A stretch of 37,877 nucleotides of DNA from Hoeflea sp. (GTDB lineage Bacteria > Pseudomonadota > Alphaproteobacteria > Rhizobiales > Rhizobiaceae), in contig NZ_JACIYP010000048.1 of NCBI RefSeq assembly GCF_014359905.1, positions 1-37,877 on the forward strand. The letters are read 5' to 3'. A program made the translations under genes and the position numbers. The notes below the pieces were generated by a model. That model was not told where the DNA came from. It made no database searches and was given only the letters and a program-made list of their open reading frames with translations. Positions 21,669 to 29,655 of this stretch are shown one piece after another. How positions within the stretch are numbered: the stretch's first letter is position 1; every line of letters starts with the position of its first letter.

Positions 21669-23576
21669 ATGGACGACATCGTTCTCAAACTTGCCGTGAT
21701 CGGCGCCGCCGGCATCGGCGCGCAATGGCTGGCGTGGAAACTGCACCTGCCGGCCATCGTGCTGCTGCTGGCGGCCGGTTTCGTGGCCGGCCCCGCCACG
21801 GGCTTTCTCGATCCGGCGGCCGATTTCGGCAGCGTCTACCGGCCAATGGTGTCGATCGCGGTGGCTATCATCCTGTTCGAGGGCGGGCTGACGCTCAATC
21901 TCTCGGAGATCCGCGAGACCTCCAAGGCGGTCCGGCGCATCATCATGTATGCGGGGCCGATGACCTGGGCAATGGCGGCTTTCGCCGCCCATCATGTCGG
22001 CGGACTGAGCTGGCCGACGGCGATCGTGCTCGGCGCCATCCTGGTGGTGACCGGCCCCACCGTCATCATCCCGCTCCTGCGCCAGGCCCAGCTCGACGCG
22101 CGGCCGGCCTCGCTGTTGCGCTGGGAAGCCATCGTCAACGACCCCATCGGCGCGCTGTTCGCTGTCGTCGCCTTCGAGGCGATCATGGTCTATATCGGCC
22201 TGCACCAGGCCGAGAACCTGGTGCTGCTGATCGTCCTGGGCTTCGCGCTCGCCATCGGCGGCGGCTGGGTCGGCGCGAAACTGATCGTCTGGTCCTTCGT
22301 GCGCGGCCACGTGCCGGAATATCTGAAAGCACCGGTGCTGCTCGCCACCGTGGTGGCGGTCTATGCCGGCACCAACATGGTGCTCGAGGAAGCGGGGCTG
22401 CTGACCGTTACCGTGATGGGGCTGGTGCTGGCCAACAGCCGCATCGCCTCGCTCACCGACATGCGCCGCTTCAAGGAAACCATCACCACGCTGCTGGTTT
22501 CAGGCATTTTCATCATCCTCACCGCCTCCCTGAGCCTTGAAGACATCCGCTCCCTCGACTGGCAGGCGGCCATGTTCGTGGCGCTGCTGCTGTTCATCAT
22601 CCGCCCGGTGGCGATTATGCTGGCGACGATCGGCTCGGGCGCCACCATCCAGGAGCGGATCCTGACCTCCTGGATCGGGCCGCGCGGCGTCGTCGCCGTC
22701 GCCGTGTCCGGCCTGTTCGGAACGCTGCTGGCCGATGTCGGGGTGCAGGATGCCGGCAGGATGGTGGCCTTCACCTTTGCCGTCGTGGTCACCACGATCG
22801 TGCTGCACGGCTTCACGCTCGCGCCGCTGGCGCGTTTCCTCAAGCTCAAGAAGACGGCCAAGCCCGGCATCCTGATCGTCGGCGGATCGAGATGGTCGAC
22901 GGCGCTGGCCAAGAAGCTCCACGAAGCCGAGGTTCCGGTGATGCTGGCCGACCAGAACTGGAACCACCTGGCCGAGGCGCGGCTTGCCAGCATTCCGGTC
23001 TATTTCGGCGAGGTGCTGTCGGAATCGGCCCACCACGCCATCGACCCCAAGAGCTTCTCCTCGCTCATTGCCGCAGGCGACAATGATGCCTACAATGCGC
23101 TGGTCTGCACCGATTTCGGGCCTGAGTTGGGCCGCAGCCATGTCTTCCAGATTGGCCGCATCGACGAGAAGGCGCGCAAGGCGCTCAATTTCACGCTCGG
23201 CGGCAGGTCGCTGACCAGGGAGCCGGTGAGCTTTTGCGATCTGCGCGAGAAGCTGCTCGATGGCTGGACCTTCCAGCTGACCCGGCTGACCGATGAATAT
23301 GGCTGGACCGCCTACAAGGAGGCGCGGCCCGAAGGCGCGCTGATCCTGTTGTGGATCAAGCCCTCGGGCGCGCTGATGTTCGCCGCCGCGGCATCGACGA
23401 CGCCGGGGCCCAATGACCGGATCCTGAGTTTCGCCATGCCCAAGGACGAGGCCCGCGCCGAGGCTGCCAGCAAGACCGCCCGCAAGGCCGAACTCACGCC
23501 CGGGGCCAAGACCGCGCCCGACGACAAGATTGCAGCCGCCGGGGCCGGCACGGATGAAGGAAGCAAGAAAAAGTGA
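21669..23576 (+). CDS. CPA1-type sodium/proton antiporter with C-terminal regulatory domain
   Basis: A 635-residue membrane transporter. The first 400 residues hold about 12 hydrophobic segments and the CPA1 hallmarks: FEGGLTLN early in the fold and the ion site EAIVNDPIGALF with adjacent Asn-Asp, typical of electroneutral sodium or potassium/proton exchange. Further on is GPRGVVAVAVSGLFG. A cytoplasmic tail from about 400 resembles a TrkA-N/RCK Rossmann domain (GILIVGGSRWSTALAKKL, later VMLADQN), but the nucleotide loop GxGxxG is degenerate (GGSRWS). A low-complexity Ala/Lys tail of about 50 residues ends in KKK. It overlaps prmA by four bases and is thus the first gene of a two-gene operon. 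Confidence 0.9.
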   Translation: MDDIVLKLAVIGAAGIGAQWLAWKLHLPAIVLLLAAGFVAGPATGFLDPAADFGSVYRPMVSIAVAIILFEGGLTLNLSEIRETSKAVRRIIMYAGPMTWAMAAFAAHHVGGLSWPTAIVLGAILVVTGPTVIIPLLRQAQLDARPASLLRWEAIVNDPIGALFAVVAFEAIMVYIGLHQAENLVLLIVLGFALAIGGGWVGAKLIVWSFVRGHVPEYLKAPVLLATVVAVYAGTNMVLEEAGLLTVTVMGLVLANSRIASLTDMRRFKETITTLLVSGIFIILTASLSLEDIRSLDWQAAMFVALLLFIIRPVAIMLATIGSGATIQERILTSWIGPRGVVAVAVSGLFGTLLADVGVQDAGRMVAFTFAVVVTTIVLHGFTLAPLARFLKLKKTAKPGILIVGGSRWSTALAKKLHEAEVPVMLADQNWNHLAEARLASIPVYFGEVLSESAHHAIDPKSFSSLIAAGDNDAYNALVCTDFGPELGRSHVFQIGRIDEKARKALNFTLGGRSLTREPVSFCDLREKLLDGWTFQLTRLTDEYGWTAYKEARPEGALILLWIKPSGALMFAAAASTTPGPNDRILSFAMPKDEARAEAASKTARKAELTPGAKTAPDDKIAAAGAGTDEGSKKK

Positions 23577-24457
23577 GCGACCACCGCTACTACATCGTCA
23601 CCGACGAGGCCGGCGCGGCCCGCGCGCTCGACCTGCTCTCGACCGTGTTCGAGGAGGAGGGCGTGCCGATCGCCACCATGGAGACCGACGAGGCGAAGGG
23701 GCTGTGGGAAGCCTCGGTCTATGCCGGCGGCGAGCCCGACGCGGAGCTCAGGGACCGCGTCGCACGATGCCTGGCGGGGGATTTTCCCGGCGCCGCAATC
23801 GAGATGGAGGTCTTCGGCGAGACCGACTGGATCACCAGATCGCTCGAAGGCCTGAAGCCCGTCCGCGCCGGGCGGTTCATGGTGCACGGCGCCCACGACC
23901 GCGATGCGGTTCGCATAAATGACCTGGCGATCGAACTGGAGGCCGGACAGGCCTTTGGCACAGGCCATCACGGCACCACGGCGGGATGCCTGGAAATGAT
24001 CGACAAGGTGATGCGCGCGGTCCCGGGCGGACGGACAATCGGCCCGGTGCTCGATCTGGGCACCGGATCGGGGGTATTGGCCATCGCCGCGGCGAAACTC
24101 CGCCCGGTCAAGGTGCTCGCCACCGACATCGATCCGGTCGCCACCCGCGTGGCGCGCGAGAATGTCCGCAGCAATCATGTGGCCGCCCGCGTCTCCTGCG
24201 TCACCGCGACGGGGTTTCACTCGACGGCGTTCTCGCGCGAGGGTCCGTTCGGGCTGATCATCGCCAACATCCTGGCCCGGCCGCTGATGCGCATGGCGCC
24301 CGACATCAAGCGGAACCTCTCGCCCGGCGGTTCGGTGATCCTGTCGGGAATCCTCGCCAGCCAGCGCCGCCAGGTGCTTGCCGCCTACAACGGCCAAGGC
24401 ATGCGCCACATCGAGACGCTGTGGCGCAACGGCTGGGTGACGATCCATCTGAAGTGA
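23573..24457 (+). CDS. prmA: Ribosomal protein L11 methyltransferase
   Basis: PrmA, which trimethylates lysines and the N-terminus of ribosomal protein L11 with SAM. The 294-residue chain has an N-terminal L11-recognition domain (about 1-105), a linker, and a Rossmann domain with VLDLGTGSGVLAIAAAKL, the acidic residue in ATDIDPVA, and the substrate motif IIANILARPL. AGQAFGTGHHGTTAGCLEMI is the family's signature before motif I. It begins at GTG in a GTGA overlap with the antiporter stop, so translation is probably coupled. A terminator-like hairpin lies just beyond its end but is oriented for the opposite strand. Confidence 0.96.
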   Translation: MSDHRYYIVTDEAGAARALDLLSTVFEEEGVPIATMETDEAKGLWEASVYAGGEPDAELRDRVARCLAGDFPGAAIEMEVFGETDWITRSLEGLKPVRAGRFMVHGAHDRDAVRINDLAIELEAGQAFGTGHHGTTAGCLEMIDKVMRAVPGGRTIGPVLDLGTGSGVLAIAAAKLRPVKVLATDIDPVATRVARENVRSNHVAARVSCVTATGFHSTAFSREGPFGLIIANILARPLMRMAPDIKRNLSPGGSVILSGILASQRRQVLAAYNGQGMRHIETLWRNGWVTIHLK

Positions 24458-24478
24458 CGGGTGAAACGCCGGACAACG

Positions 24479-24505
24479 AAAAACGGCCCCCCTCAGGGAG
24501 CCGTT
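24479..24505 (-). terminator. Rho-independent terminator for the DUF1127 gene
   Basis: AACGGC at 24482-24487 pairs with GCCGTT at 24500-24505, with CCC/GGG inside. Read on the minus strand the stem ends in a run of five T (24483-24479). It lies 49 bases beyond the DUF1127 stop codon and 22 past the prmA stop. The plus strand has no T-run, so prmA may end less sharply. Confidence 0.75.
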
Positions 24506-24553
24506 CGAAAGTCGGGTGCGGGCCGTGTGCGCGGCCCGCCGAGGTGGCTTAGC

Positions 24554-24727
24554 CTAGAAGAAGTAGGCCTGGGCGCCTTCGCGCTGAAGTTCTTCGCGGC
24601 TGCGGCCTAGGGCCTTGAGCTGGTCGTCGTCCATGCTGAGAAGCGCGCCATTCACATAGCGGCGAACCTGACGTTCGCGGGCGCTGACGAGTCGGTCGAA
24701 GGCTGTCTGAAAGATGTTACCGGACAT
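24554..24727 (-). CDS. DUF1127 small protein
   Basis: A 57-residue protein of the DUF1127 (YjiS-like) family, MSGNIFQTAFDRL then RQVRRYVNGALLSMDDDQLKALGRSREELQREG. The family marks are the arginine-rich helix and the L..MDD.QLK.LG..R.E.. C-terminal part. DUF1127 proteins occur in many copies in rhizobia; those studied in Agrobacterium and Rhodobacter affect RNA turnover, phosphate and stress responses through RNA binding, which is family knowledge. AGGGGA lies about seven bases before the ATG at 24727. It is divergent from the aminopeptidase gene, with a 348-bp promoter region, and ends in a clear terminator. Confidence 0.93.
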   Translation of the reverse strand: MSGNIFQTAFDRLVSARERQVRRYVNGALLSMDDDQLKALGRSREELQREGAQAYFF

Positions 24728-25075
24728 GTGATAATCCCCTTTTGGGTAAGTGATTGCTCTGTCCTCCTGCAATCCCAAGATAAGCGTTCTGCCGGGAATG
24801 TGCAGAGCTTATGTTGCAGTGCAGCTATGCACGATATGCATGCAGTAACGCGACATGCTGCGTTTTTGTGCATACGTAAGCGAACCGCCTTGCACCAACG
24901 GCAGATAATTAGGCATTGGCGCGCGCATTGCCCGGGGCGAGGTCCGGACGGCGTGCGAAACGTGCCGGTGCGGAAGCGTCAAATCGCCGTCCGTTCCGAT
25001 TCCCCTTTTCGATGTGACGCTGTAAGGTCGGCCAAACCGATATTTCGCAGCCGCCGTCGCCAGGAAAACAAGCTG
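24728..25075. promoter_or_regulatory. Divergent promoter region rich in TGCA
   Basis: This 348-bp stretch separates the DUF1127 and aminopeptidase starts and holds no gene. Between about 24770 and 24845 TGCA recurs at least six times. One part, 24827-24841, is a palindrome: ATGCA, five bases, TGCAT. The centre is more AT-rich than the flanks. No -10/-35 pair could be chosen with confidence. Confidence 0.4.
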
Positions 25076-26905
25076 ATGTTTCAGAATTTCGAAGTGCTCT
25101 CTTCTCCCGATCAGGCGGCAGGCCGGCTGGCGCGGCTGCGCGAGACTTTTGCAGCGTCGGGCGTTGACGCCGTCGCCGTGCCGCGCTCGGACGAGTATCT
25201 GGGCGAATATGTGCCGGCTTGCGCCGAGCGGCTGGCCTGGCTCACCGGATTTACCGGCTCGGCCGGGCTTGTGCTCATACTGGGCGAGAGCGCCCACATC
25301 TTCGTCGACGGGCGCTATGCGGCGCAGGTGCGCACGCAGACCGATCCGCAGGTCTTTGACTATCAGGACCTGATCGCCACGCCGCTTGCGGCATTTCTCG
25401 AAGCCTCCGGGCGCGAGGGACTGCGGCTCGGCATCGATCCCTGGACATGGCCCGGCGCCGAAGTGCAGCGCCTGGAAGCCGCACTGAAGACGCTTGGCGG
25501 CAGCCTGGTGTTTCTCGACCGCAATCCGGTGGACGCCATCTGGGAGGATCGCCCGGAGCCGCCGCTTGGGACCGTGACGCTGCAGCCGATCGCCTATGCC
25601 GGTACTCTGGCGCGCGAAAAACTGGCGGCAATGGCAAAGACCGTGGCGGACGCGAGGGCCGATGCGGTGATCCTGGCCGATCCGTCCTCGGTCGCCTGGA
25701 GCTTCAACATCCGCGGCCAGGACCTGCCCTCGACGCCGCACCCCCTGTCGCGCGCCATCATCCCCGCCAAGGGCAGGCCGCGCCTGTTCATCGACAAGCG
25801 CAAGACCGGCATCGAGGCGGAGGCCTATCTCACGCAGCTTGCCGATCTCGCGCCGCCTTCGGCGTTCGATGCGGCACTGAGCGAATTGGGCCGGAGCGGC
25901 GCCACCGTGATGGCCGACCCGGCGGTGGCGCCGCACGCCATCTCGCTGCTGATCGAAAAGGCCGGCGGCGCCATGATGGCGGCACCCGACCCGGCCCGCC
26001 TGCCCCGCGCCTGCAAGAACGCGGCCGAGATCGCGGGCAGCGCGCAGGTGCATATCCAGGACGGCGCGGCGATGGTGCGCTTCCTCGCCTGGCTCGACCG
26101 GCAGGTGCCCGGCACGGTGGACGAGATCGCCGCCGCCACGCGGCTCGAGCAGATGCGCGTCGAGACCGGCGAAAGCCTGCAGATGCCGCTCAAGGCGCTG
26201 TCCTTCGACACCATCTCGGGTGCAGGCCCCAATGCCGCACTGATGCACTATCGCGTCAACACGCTGACCAACCGGCGCGTGAACGCGGGCGAGATGCTGC
26301 TGATCGATTCGGGCGGGCAATATGTGGCGGGGACCACCGACATCACCCGCACGGTTCCCGTGGGCGATGTGCCGCGCGAACAGAAGCGCTTCTTCACCCT
26401 GGTGCTCAAGGGCATGATCGCCATCAGCCGTTTGCGCTTTCCCGAAGGCACCCGCGGGGTCGATATCGATGCCTTCGCCCGGATCGCCCTGTGGCAGGCC
26501 GGCGCCGATTTCGCCCATGGCACCGGCCATGGCGTGGGCAGCTATCTCTCCGTGCATGAAGGCCCGCAATCGATCTCGCGCCGGGGCATGCAGGCGCTGC
26601 TGCCCGGCATGATCCTGTCCAACGAGCCTGGCTATTACCGCGACGGGGGCTTCGGCATCCGCATCGAGAACCTCGTCACCGTGCACGAGCCGCGCGAGAT
26701 TGCCGGGGGCGACAAGCCGATGCTCGGCTTCGAGACCCTGACGCTGTGTCCGATCGACACCCGGCTGATCCTCAAGGACCTGCTCGACCCGGTGGAACTC
26801 GACTGGCTCAACGCCTATCACGCAAGGGTGCGCGCGGAACTGACGCCGCTGCTGTCGGACGATCCGGCGCTTGCATGGCTGGAGGCGGCGACGGGGGCTA
26901 TGTAG
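25076..26905 (+). CDS. Three-domain Xaa-Pro aminopeptidase (aminopeptidase P family)
   Basis: A 609-residue cytoplasmic metallopeptidase that removes N-terminal residues before proline. Two creatinase-like domains (about 1-130 and 150-300) precede a pita-bread catalytic domain. The five metal ligands can be placed: D411 and D422 (LLIDSGGQYVAGTTDITRTV), H485 (GTGHGVGSYLSVHEGP), E517 (SNEPGYY) and E531 (GIRIENLVTV). The length and layout match the long eukaryote-like form (human XPNPEP1) rather than the 440-residue E. coli PepP. AGGAAAA precedes the ATG at 25076; the frame continues open upstream without similarity. A C-terminal tail of about 60 residues follows the usual family end. Confidence 0.93.
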   Translation: MFQNFEVLSSPDQAAGRLARLRETFAASGVDAVAVPRSDEYLGEYVPACAERLAWLTGFTGSAGLVLILGESAHIFVDGRYAAQVRTQTDPQVFDYQDLIATPLAAFLEASGREGLRLGIDPWTWPGAEVQRLEAALKTLGGSLVFLDRNPVDAIWEDRPEPPLGTVTLQPIAYAGTLAREKLAAMAKTVADARADAVILADPSSVAWSFNIRGQDLPSTPHPLSRAIIPAKGRPRLFIDKRKTGIEAEAYLTQLADLAPPSAFDAALSELGRSGATVMADPAVAPHAISLLIEKAGGAMMAAPDPARLPRACKNAAEIAGSAQVHIQDGAAMVRFLAWLDRQVPGTVDEIAAATRLEQMRVETGESLQMPLKALSFDTISGAGPNAALMHYRVNTLTNRRVNAGEMLLIDSGGQYVAGTTDITRTVPVGDVPREQKRFFTLVLKGMIAISRLRFPEGTRGVDIDAFARIALWQAGADFAHGTGHGVGSYLSVHEGPQSISRRGMQALLPGMILSNEPGYYRDGGFGIRIENLVTVHEPREIAGGDKPMLGFETLTLCPIDTRLILKDLLDPVELDWLNAYHARVRAELTPLLSDDPALAWLEAATGAM

Positions 26906-26911
26906 GAACGT

Positions 26912-26978
26912 CGGGGACAGTTTACTTTGGGCATTGCATTCCCCGTCGGGCGTTACAGCCTAAAGTAAACTGTCCCCG
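26912..26978. repeat. REP-like palindrome with GGGGACAGTTTACTTT arms
   Basis: Bases 26912-26928 and 26962-26978 are exact inverted copies of 17 bases (arm GGGGACAGTTTACTTT preceded by C), separated by 33 bases. Pairing can extend to 26932/26958 through one wobble. GGGACAGTTTAC-type arms are known from dispersed REP/BIME-like palindromes mobilised by RAYT transposases (TnpA-REP). No transposase is nearby. It lies seven bases after the aminopeptidase stop and 22 before the azlD stop, so it also separates two convergent genes. Confidence 0.65.
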
Positions 26979-26999
26979 GCATCCCGGCATGCTCCGCTT

Positions 27000-27317
27000 T
27001 CAAAGCCCCACGGTCCTCAGCGCCACGATCAGCGCCCAGCCGATGGCGAACATCGCCATCATCGGGATCCTGAGACCGATGATCAGGCAGGCGGCGAGCG
27101 TCAGCGCCTCGGCGGTTCCGTTGGAGACGGCCGCCGGCGCCACCAGCGTGGTCAGCACCGCCGCAGGCACAGCATTGAGCGCCGCGTCGATGCGCGGCGG
27201 GATGCGCGTGAAGCGCGACAGCACCAGATGGCCGCCGACGCGGGTGCCATAGGTGACGATGGCCGCGGCAAGGATGGTCCAGACATTGACCGGCACGCCC
27301 CAGAACACGCCGTTCAT
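27000..27317 (-). CDS. azlD: AzlD-family branched-chain amino acid export subunit
   Basis: A 105-residue membrane protein with four hydrophobic segments, the small partner of AzlC. Family marks are WTILAAAIVTYGTRVGGHLVLS, PPRIDAALNAVPAAVLTTLVAPA (PxxxxxALxxVPxAxL) and the C-terminal IGLRIPMMAMFAIGWALI. AzlCD pairs export branched-chain amino acids and toxic analogues such as 4-azaleucine, as shown in Bacillus and for the related YgaZH in E. coli. The start at 27317 overlaps the azlC stop in an ATGA, so translation is coupled. Confidence 0.92.
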   Translation of the reverse strand: MNGVFWGVPVNVWTILAAAIVTYGTRVGGHLVLSRFTRIPPRIDAALNAVPAAVLTTLVAPAAVSNGTAEALTLAACLIIGLRIPMMAMFAIGWALIVALRTVGL

Positions 27318-28036
27318 GGCGTCAGCTCCACCGGCTCGACATCGCCGGCTTGCGGCTGAACCGGCAGCAGCATCGCAATGATGACGCCCGCCAGCGCTCC
27401 GAGGCTCACATGCCAGGGCGAGCCGACCGTGTAGAAGGCGGCGATCGAGCCCAGCCCCGAGGCAATCACCACCGGCAGCCAGCCGGGCCGTGAGCGGAAC
27501 CCCAGCACCAGCCCGAGAAAATAGATCGGCAGCAGGAAATCGATGCCGAAGGCCGCCGGATCGGTGATCAGGCTGCCGAACAGCGCGCCGATCCAGGCTT
27601 CCAGCACCCACAGCACATAGATCGGCAGCGCCATGCCCATGTACCAGATCAATGTGACCGGGATCTTCCGGTCCGCCCGCGCTTCGGAGGCCGCATATTG
27701 CGGATCGGTCAGGAAGAAGAAGGCGACGCCCTTATGCCATCCCGGCATCAGGCCAAGCCGGCGGCCCAGGGCGGCCGAATAGAGCACATGGCGGAAATTG
27801 ACGGCGAACACCGAAAGCACGATGATCCACGGCGCGACGTGCGCGCTGAACAGTTCGAGCCCGACCATCTGGCTGGCGCCGGCAAACACCAGCGCACTCA
27901 TCAGCACCGCTTCGCCGACGCTCAAGCCGTTGTCCACCGCCAGCGCGCCGAACAGCATGCCGAACGGCGCCGCCGCCGCGACAATGGGCAGACTGGCGCG
28001 AACGCCCTCGAAAAATTCCGGCCGGGATGGGGACAT
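27314..28036 (-). CDS. azlC: AzlC-family branched-chain amino acid export subunit
   Basis: A 240-residue membrane permease subunit. EFFEGVRASLPIVAAAAPFGMLFGALAV and ALVFAGASQMVGLELF are family signatures, followed by NFRHVLYSAALG, FFFLTDPQYA and about seven membrane segments. With AzlD it forms a proton-driven exporter of leucine, valine, isoleucine or methionine (inferred from AzlCD and YgaZH). AGGAG lies eight bases before the ATG, and part of it can pair with CCTC between itself and the start, which may limit initiation. The gene is the first of the azlCD operon, behind a palindrome-filled promoter. Confidence 0.93.
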   Translation of the reverse strand: MSPSRPEFFEGVRASLPIVAAAAPFGMLFGALAVDNGLSVGEAVLMSALVFAGASQMVGLELFSAHVAPWIIVLSVFAVNFRHVLYSAALGRRLGLMPGWHKGVAFFFLTDPQYAASEARADRKIPVTLIWYMGMALPIYVLWVLEAWIGALFGSLITDPAAFGIDFLLPIYFLGLVLGFRSRPGWLPVVIASGLGSIAAFYTVGSPWHVSLGALAGVIIAMLLPVQPQAGDVEPVELTP

Positions 28037-28058
28037 GGGAGGTTCTCCTCTGCCCCGA

Positions 28059-28087
28059 TGGATAGGTCAGCATTACTGACCAGTCAA
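28059..28087 (-). promoter_or_regulatory. azlCD promoter with operator-like palindrome in the spacer
   Basis: On the minus strand TTGACT (28087-28082) and TATCCA (28064-28059) are separated by exactly 17 bases, a good sigma-70 promoter 22 bases before azlC. The spacer is a palindrome: GGTCAG, five bases, CTGACC (28065-28081). A second overlapping palindrome, TGACCAGTCA (28077-28086), covers the -35. TetR-type repressors often bind sites of this form. No such regulator gene lies nearby. Confidence 0.6.
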
Positions 28088-28600
28088 TTCAATAGGATTG
28101 ATGGGAGGGTGAAGCGGGTTGATGGGGAGATGTGCGGGCTGCAGCAGGTGTTCGCGCGACTTTTGCCGAGCGACTGCTGTGCGTGCCAGATCCTGCCCTT
28201 CACGATCTTGGAGCCAATTCTCGAATGCAGCCATTCGGCGCCCGCACGACGGTCGTGACAGTGCGGGGAAGCGGAAGTTTGCTGCAGAAGCGAGCCCTTC
28301 TTTGCCAATGCGGACATTGCCAATCAGCAGTGCTGCTCAGGAAATGAGAGGGATAGCTTCGATCTGCCGCTCAAAGCTGGCGCAACAGAAATCGGGAAGA
28401 AACAAATAATCGGCTACAGGGCCGAGCCTGCACACTCTGTTACCGCCCGTTCTCGTAAAGTGCCCTGGCTGTTCACAAAACCCAGGACTATCCACATTTC
28501 AGATCATAGCAAGTTGTTAAATAGGTCTTGAGCCCAAATGTCTGCTCAATAATGGCTGAATCACATTTCGTCTTGATCACAAAAAAGCAGGCCTAATCGG
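28088..28600. other. Intergenic region without supported gene
   Basis: These 513 bases separate azlC from the Crp/Fnr gene. Short open frames exist on both strands but none has a ribosome-binding site, plausible composition or recognisable product. A direct repeat TTGCCAAT lies in the stretch near 28300-28325. From about 28400 on the sequence becomes AT-rich, which marks the left edge of the atypical segment. Confidence 0.5.
28581..28600 (-). terminator. Weak terminator after the first Crp/Fnr gene
   Basis: Read on the minus strand, a short GCC-GATTA-GGC hairpin starts at the stop codon and is followed by TGC and six T (28586-28581). The stem is only three or four pairs, so efficiency is doubtful. 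Confidence 0.3.
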
Positions 28601-29317
28601 CTAACGCATGGTGCCGATAAGCCTTAGATATTCTTCTTCAGGCTTTCCGTATGAATCGAAGCCGAATTCTTCTAGTGCTTTTCTGTTTTGTATCTTGATA
28701 AATCCACGCTCATTCTTGATAAAATGATTGCCTTCGAGCACATGCAGCGCCGTCGTGACACTTGGACGTCGCACTGCCAGCATCACCGACAGGAATTCAT
28801 GCGTCAGCGCGATCTCATCACCATCAACGCGATCATGGCACATCAAAAGCCATCTCGCGAGGCGCTCGTCTACATGGTGAACAGCGTTTGAAAGCGCAGT
28901 GAATGACGTTTGAGTTGTTAAGGTATGAACATATCTCAGCAGCAATTTCTTGAATATCGGCATCTCCTCCAGAGCTTCCTGAAAAGCATCCGCCTCGATC
29001 CTGTAGCCATGCCCGCCGACTTGCATAAGCACATCGCAAGAATTGCTATTGGAGCCAAAGACAAGCGCGCCTGGTGAAAAGCCATCACGACCGAATAGAC
29101 CCGCCTCCGCCCTTTGTCCCTCAGGCGATTCCGCGACGATTGACCCTATGCCCGAATCCAGGAAATAGGCGTGACTGATCGGCATTTTGGAATGCGACAG
29201 TACAAACCCTTTGGGAAGATCAACTGCCTCCAGGAGCGGAATAAGGCGATGAGATTCCCACTCATCAACCAGGAGTAGTAGCCGATTTCGAACCGTGGAG
29301 CGGTCAAGTCCAGTCAT
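28601..29317 (-). CDS. Crp/Fnr-family transcriptional regulator
   Basis: A 238-residue regulator with a cyclic-nucleotide-binding-type sensor domain (about 20-135: LPKGFVLSHSKMPISHAYFLDSGIGSIVA, then GQRAEAGLFGRDGF) and a Crp-type helix-turn-helix near the C-terminus (LTHEFLSVMLAVRRPSVTTALHVLE). It lacks the Fe-S cysteines of FNR and the clear cAMP pocket of CRP, so its signal is unknown. The VRRPSVT recognition helix and the ending YGKPEEEYLRLIG are typical of a rhizobial subgroup. I chose the ATG at 29317 because GGGGA lies five bases upstream; ATGs at 29329 and 29344 have none. It is divergent from a second, different Crp/Fnr gene at 29656. Confidence 0.9.
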   Translation of the reverse strand: MTGLDRSTVRNRLLLLVDEWESHRLIPLLEAVDLPKGFVLSHSKMPISHAYFLDSGIGSIVAESPEGQRAEAGLFGRDGFSPGALVFGSNSNSCDVLMQVGGHGYRIEADAFQEALEEMPIFKKLLLRYVHTLTTQTSFTALSNAVHHVDERLARWLLMCHDRVDGDEIALTHEFLSVMLAVRRPSVTTALHVLEGNHFIKNERGFIKIQNRKALEEFGFDSYGKPEEEYLRLIGTMR

Positions 29318-29655
29318 GGCTGTCCCCATACGGGCAAGAGCCATGACGTTGTATAAGTCAGCCTGCCGATTAGATTGCGAGTTGTTAATTCAAGAGCACG
29401 TTTCTGGAAAAATATGCAAGAAATTTCAATGCCTAACCGAGAACTGTACGCTATCAGACACAATCACAATTGCTCAAACAGAATGCTATAAAATTCGCAA
29501 GAGCTTCTGCTTGAGGACAGAAGAGATTTGGCTGGAGGGGTTTCGCATGTCTATTGCGAACGATCATGACGGATGATTCATTTCATTATGTGGAATGGTC
29601 CGAAGACGCCAGATTTGGACACCAAATTGGCAATGGACTCTGAATACATACGGTC
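29318..29655. promoter_or_regulatory. AT-rich divergent promoter region between two Crp/Fnr genes
   Basis: These 338 bases hold no supported gene and are strikingly AT-rich for this genome. They must carry the promoters of both regulators. I see no TTGAT-N4-ATCAA Fnr/FixK box. A short palindrome-like TTGTTAATTCAA occurs near 29383. Several TATAAA-like hexamers are present without a convincing -35 partner. Confidence 0.4.

Noticed and set aside
24827..24841. A lux-box reading of the ATGCA-N5-TGCAT palindrome
   Set aside because: Too short for the usual 18-20-base LuxR-type box, and no LuxR/LuxI genes are in the window.
28084..28323. Minus-strand 79-codon frame upstream of azlC
   Set aside because: Overlaps the azlC promoter region, no ribosome-binding site, no recognisable product.
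28517..28531. TTAA-N7-TTGA resembling a CtrA box
   Set aside because: One mismatch in the second half, in an AT-rich stretch where chance matches are frequent, and no start codon follows.
28573..28580. TTGATCAC resembling half of an Fnr/FixK box
   Set aside because: The second half ATCAA at the right distance is absent, and the site lies beyond the end of a gene.
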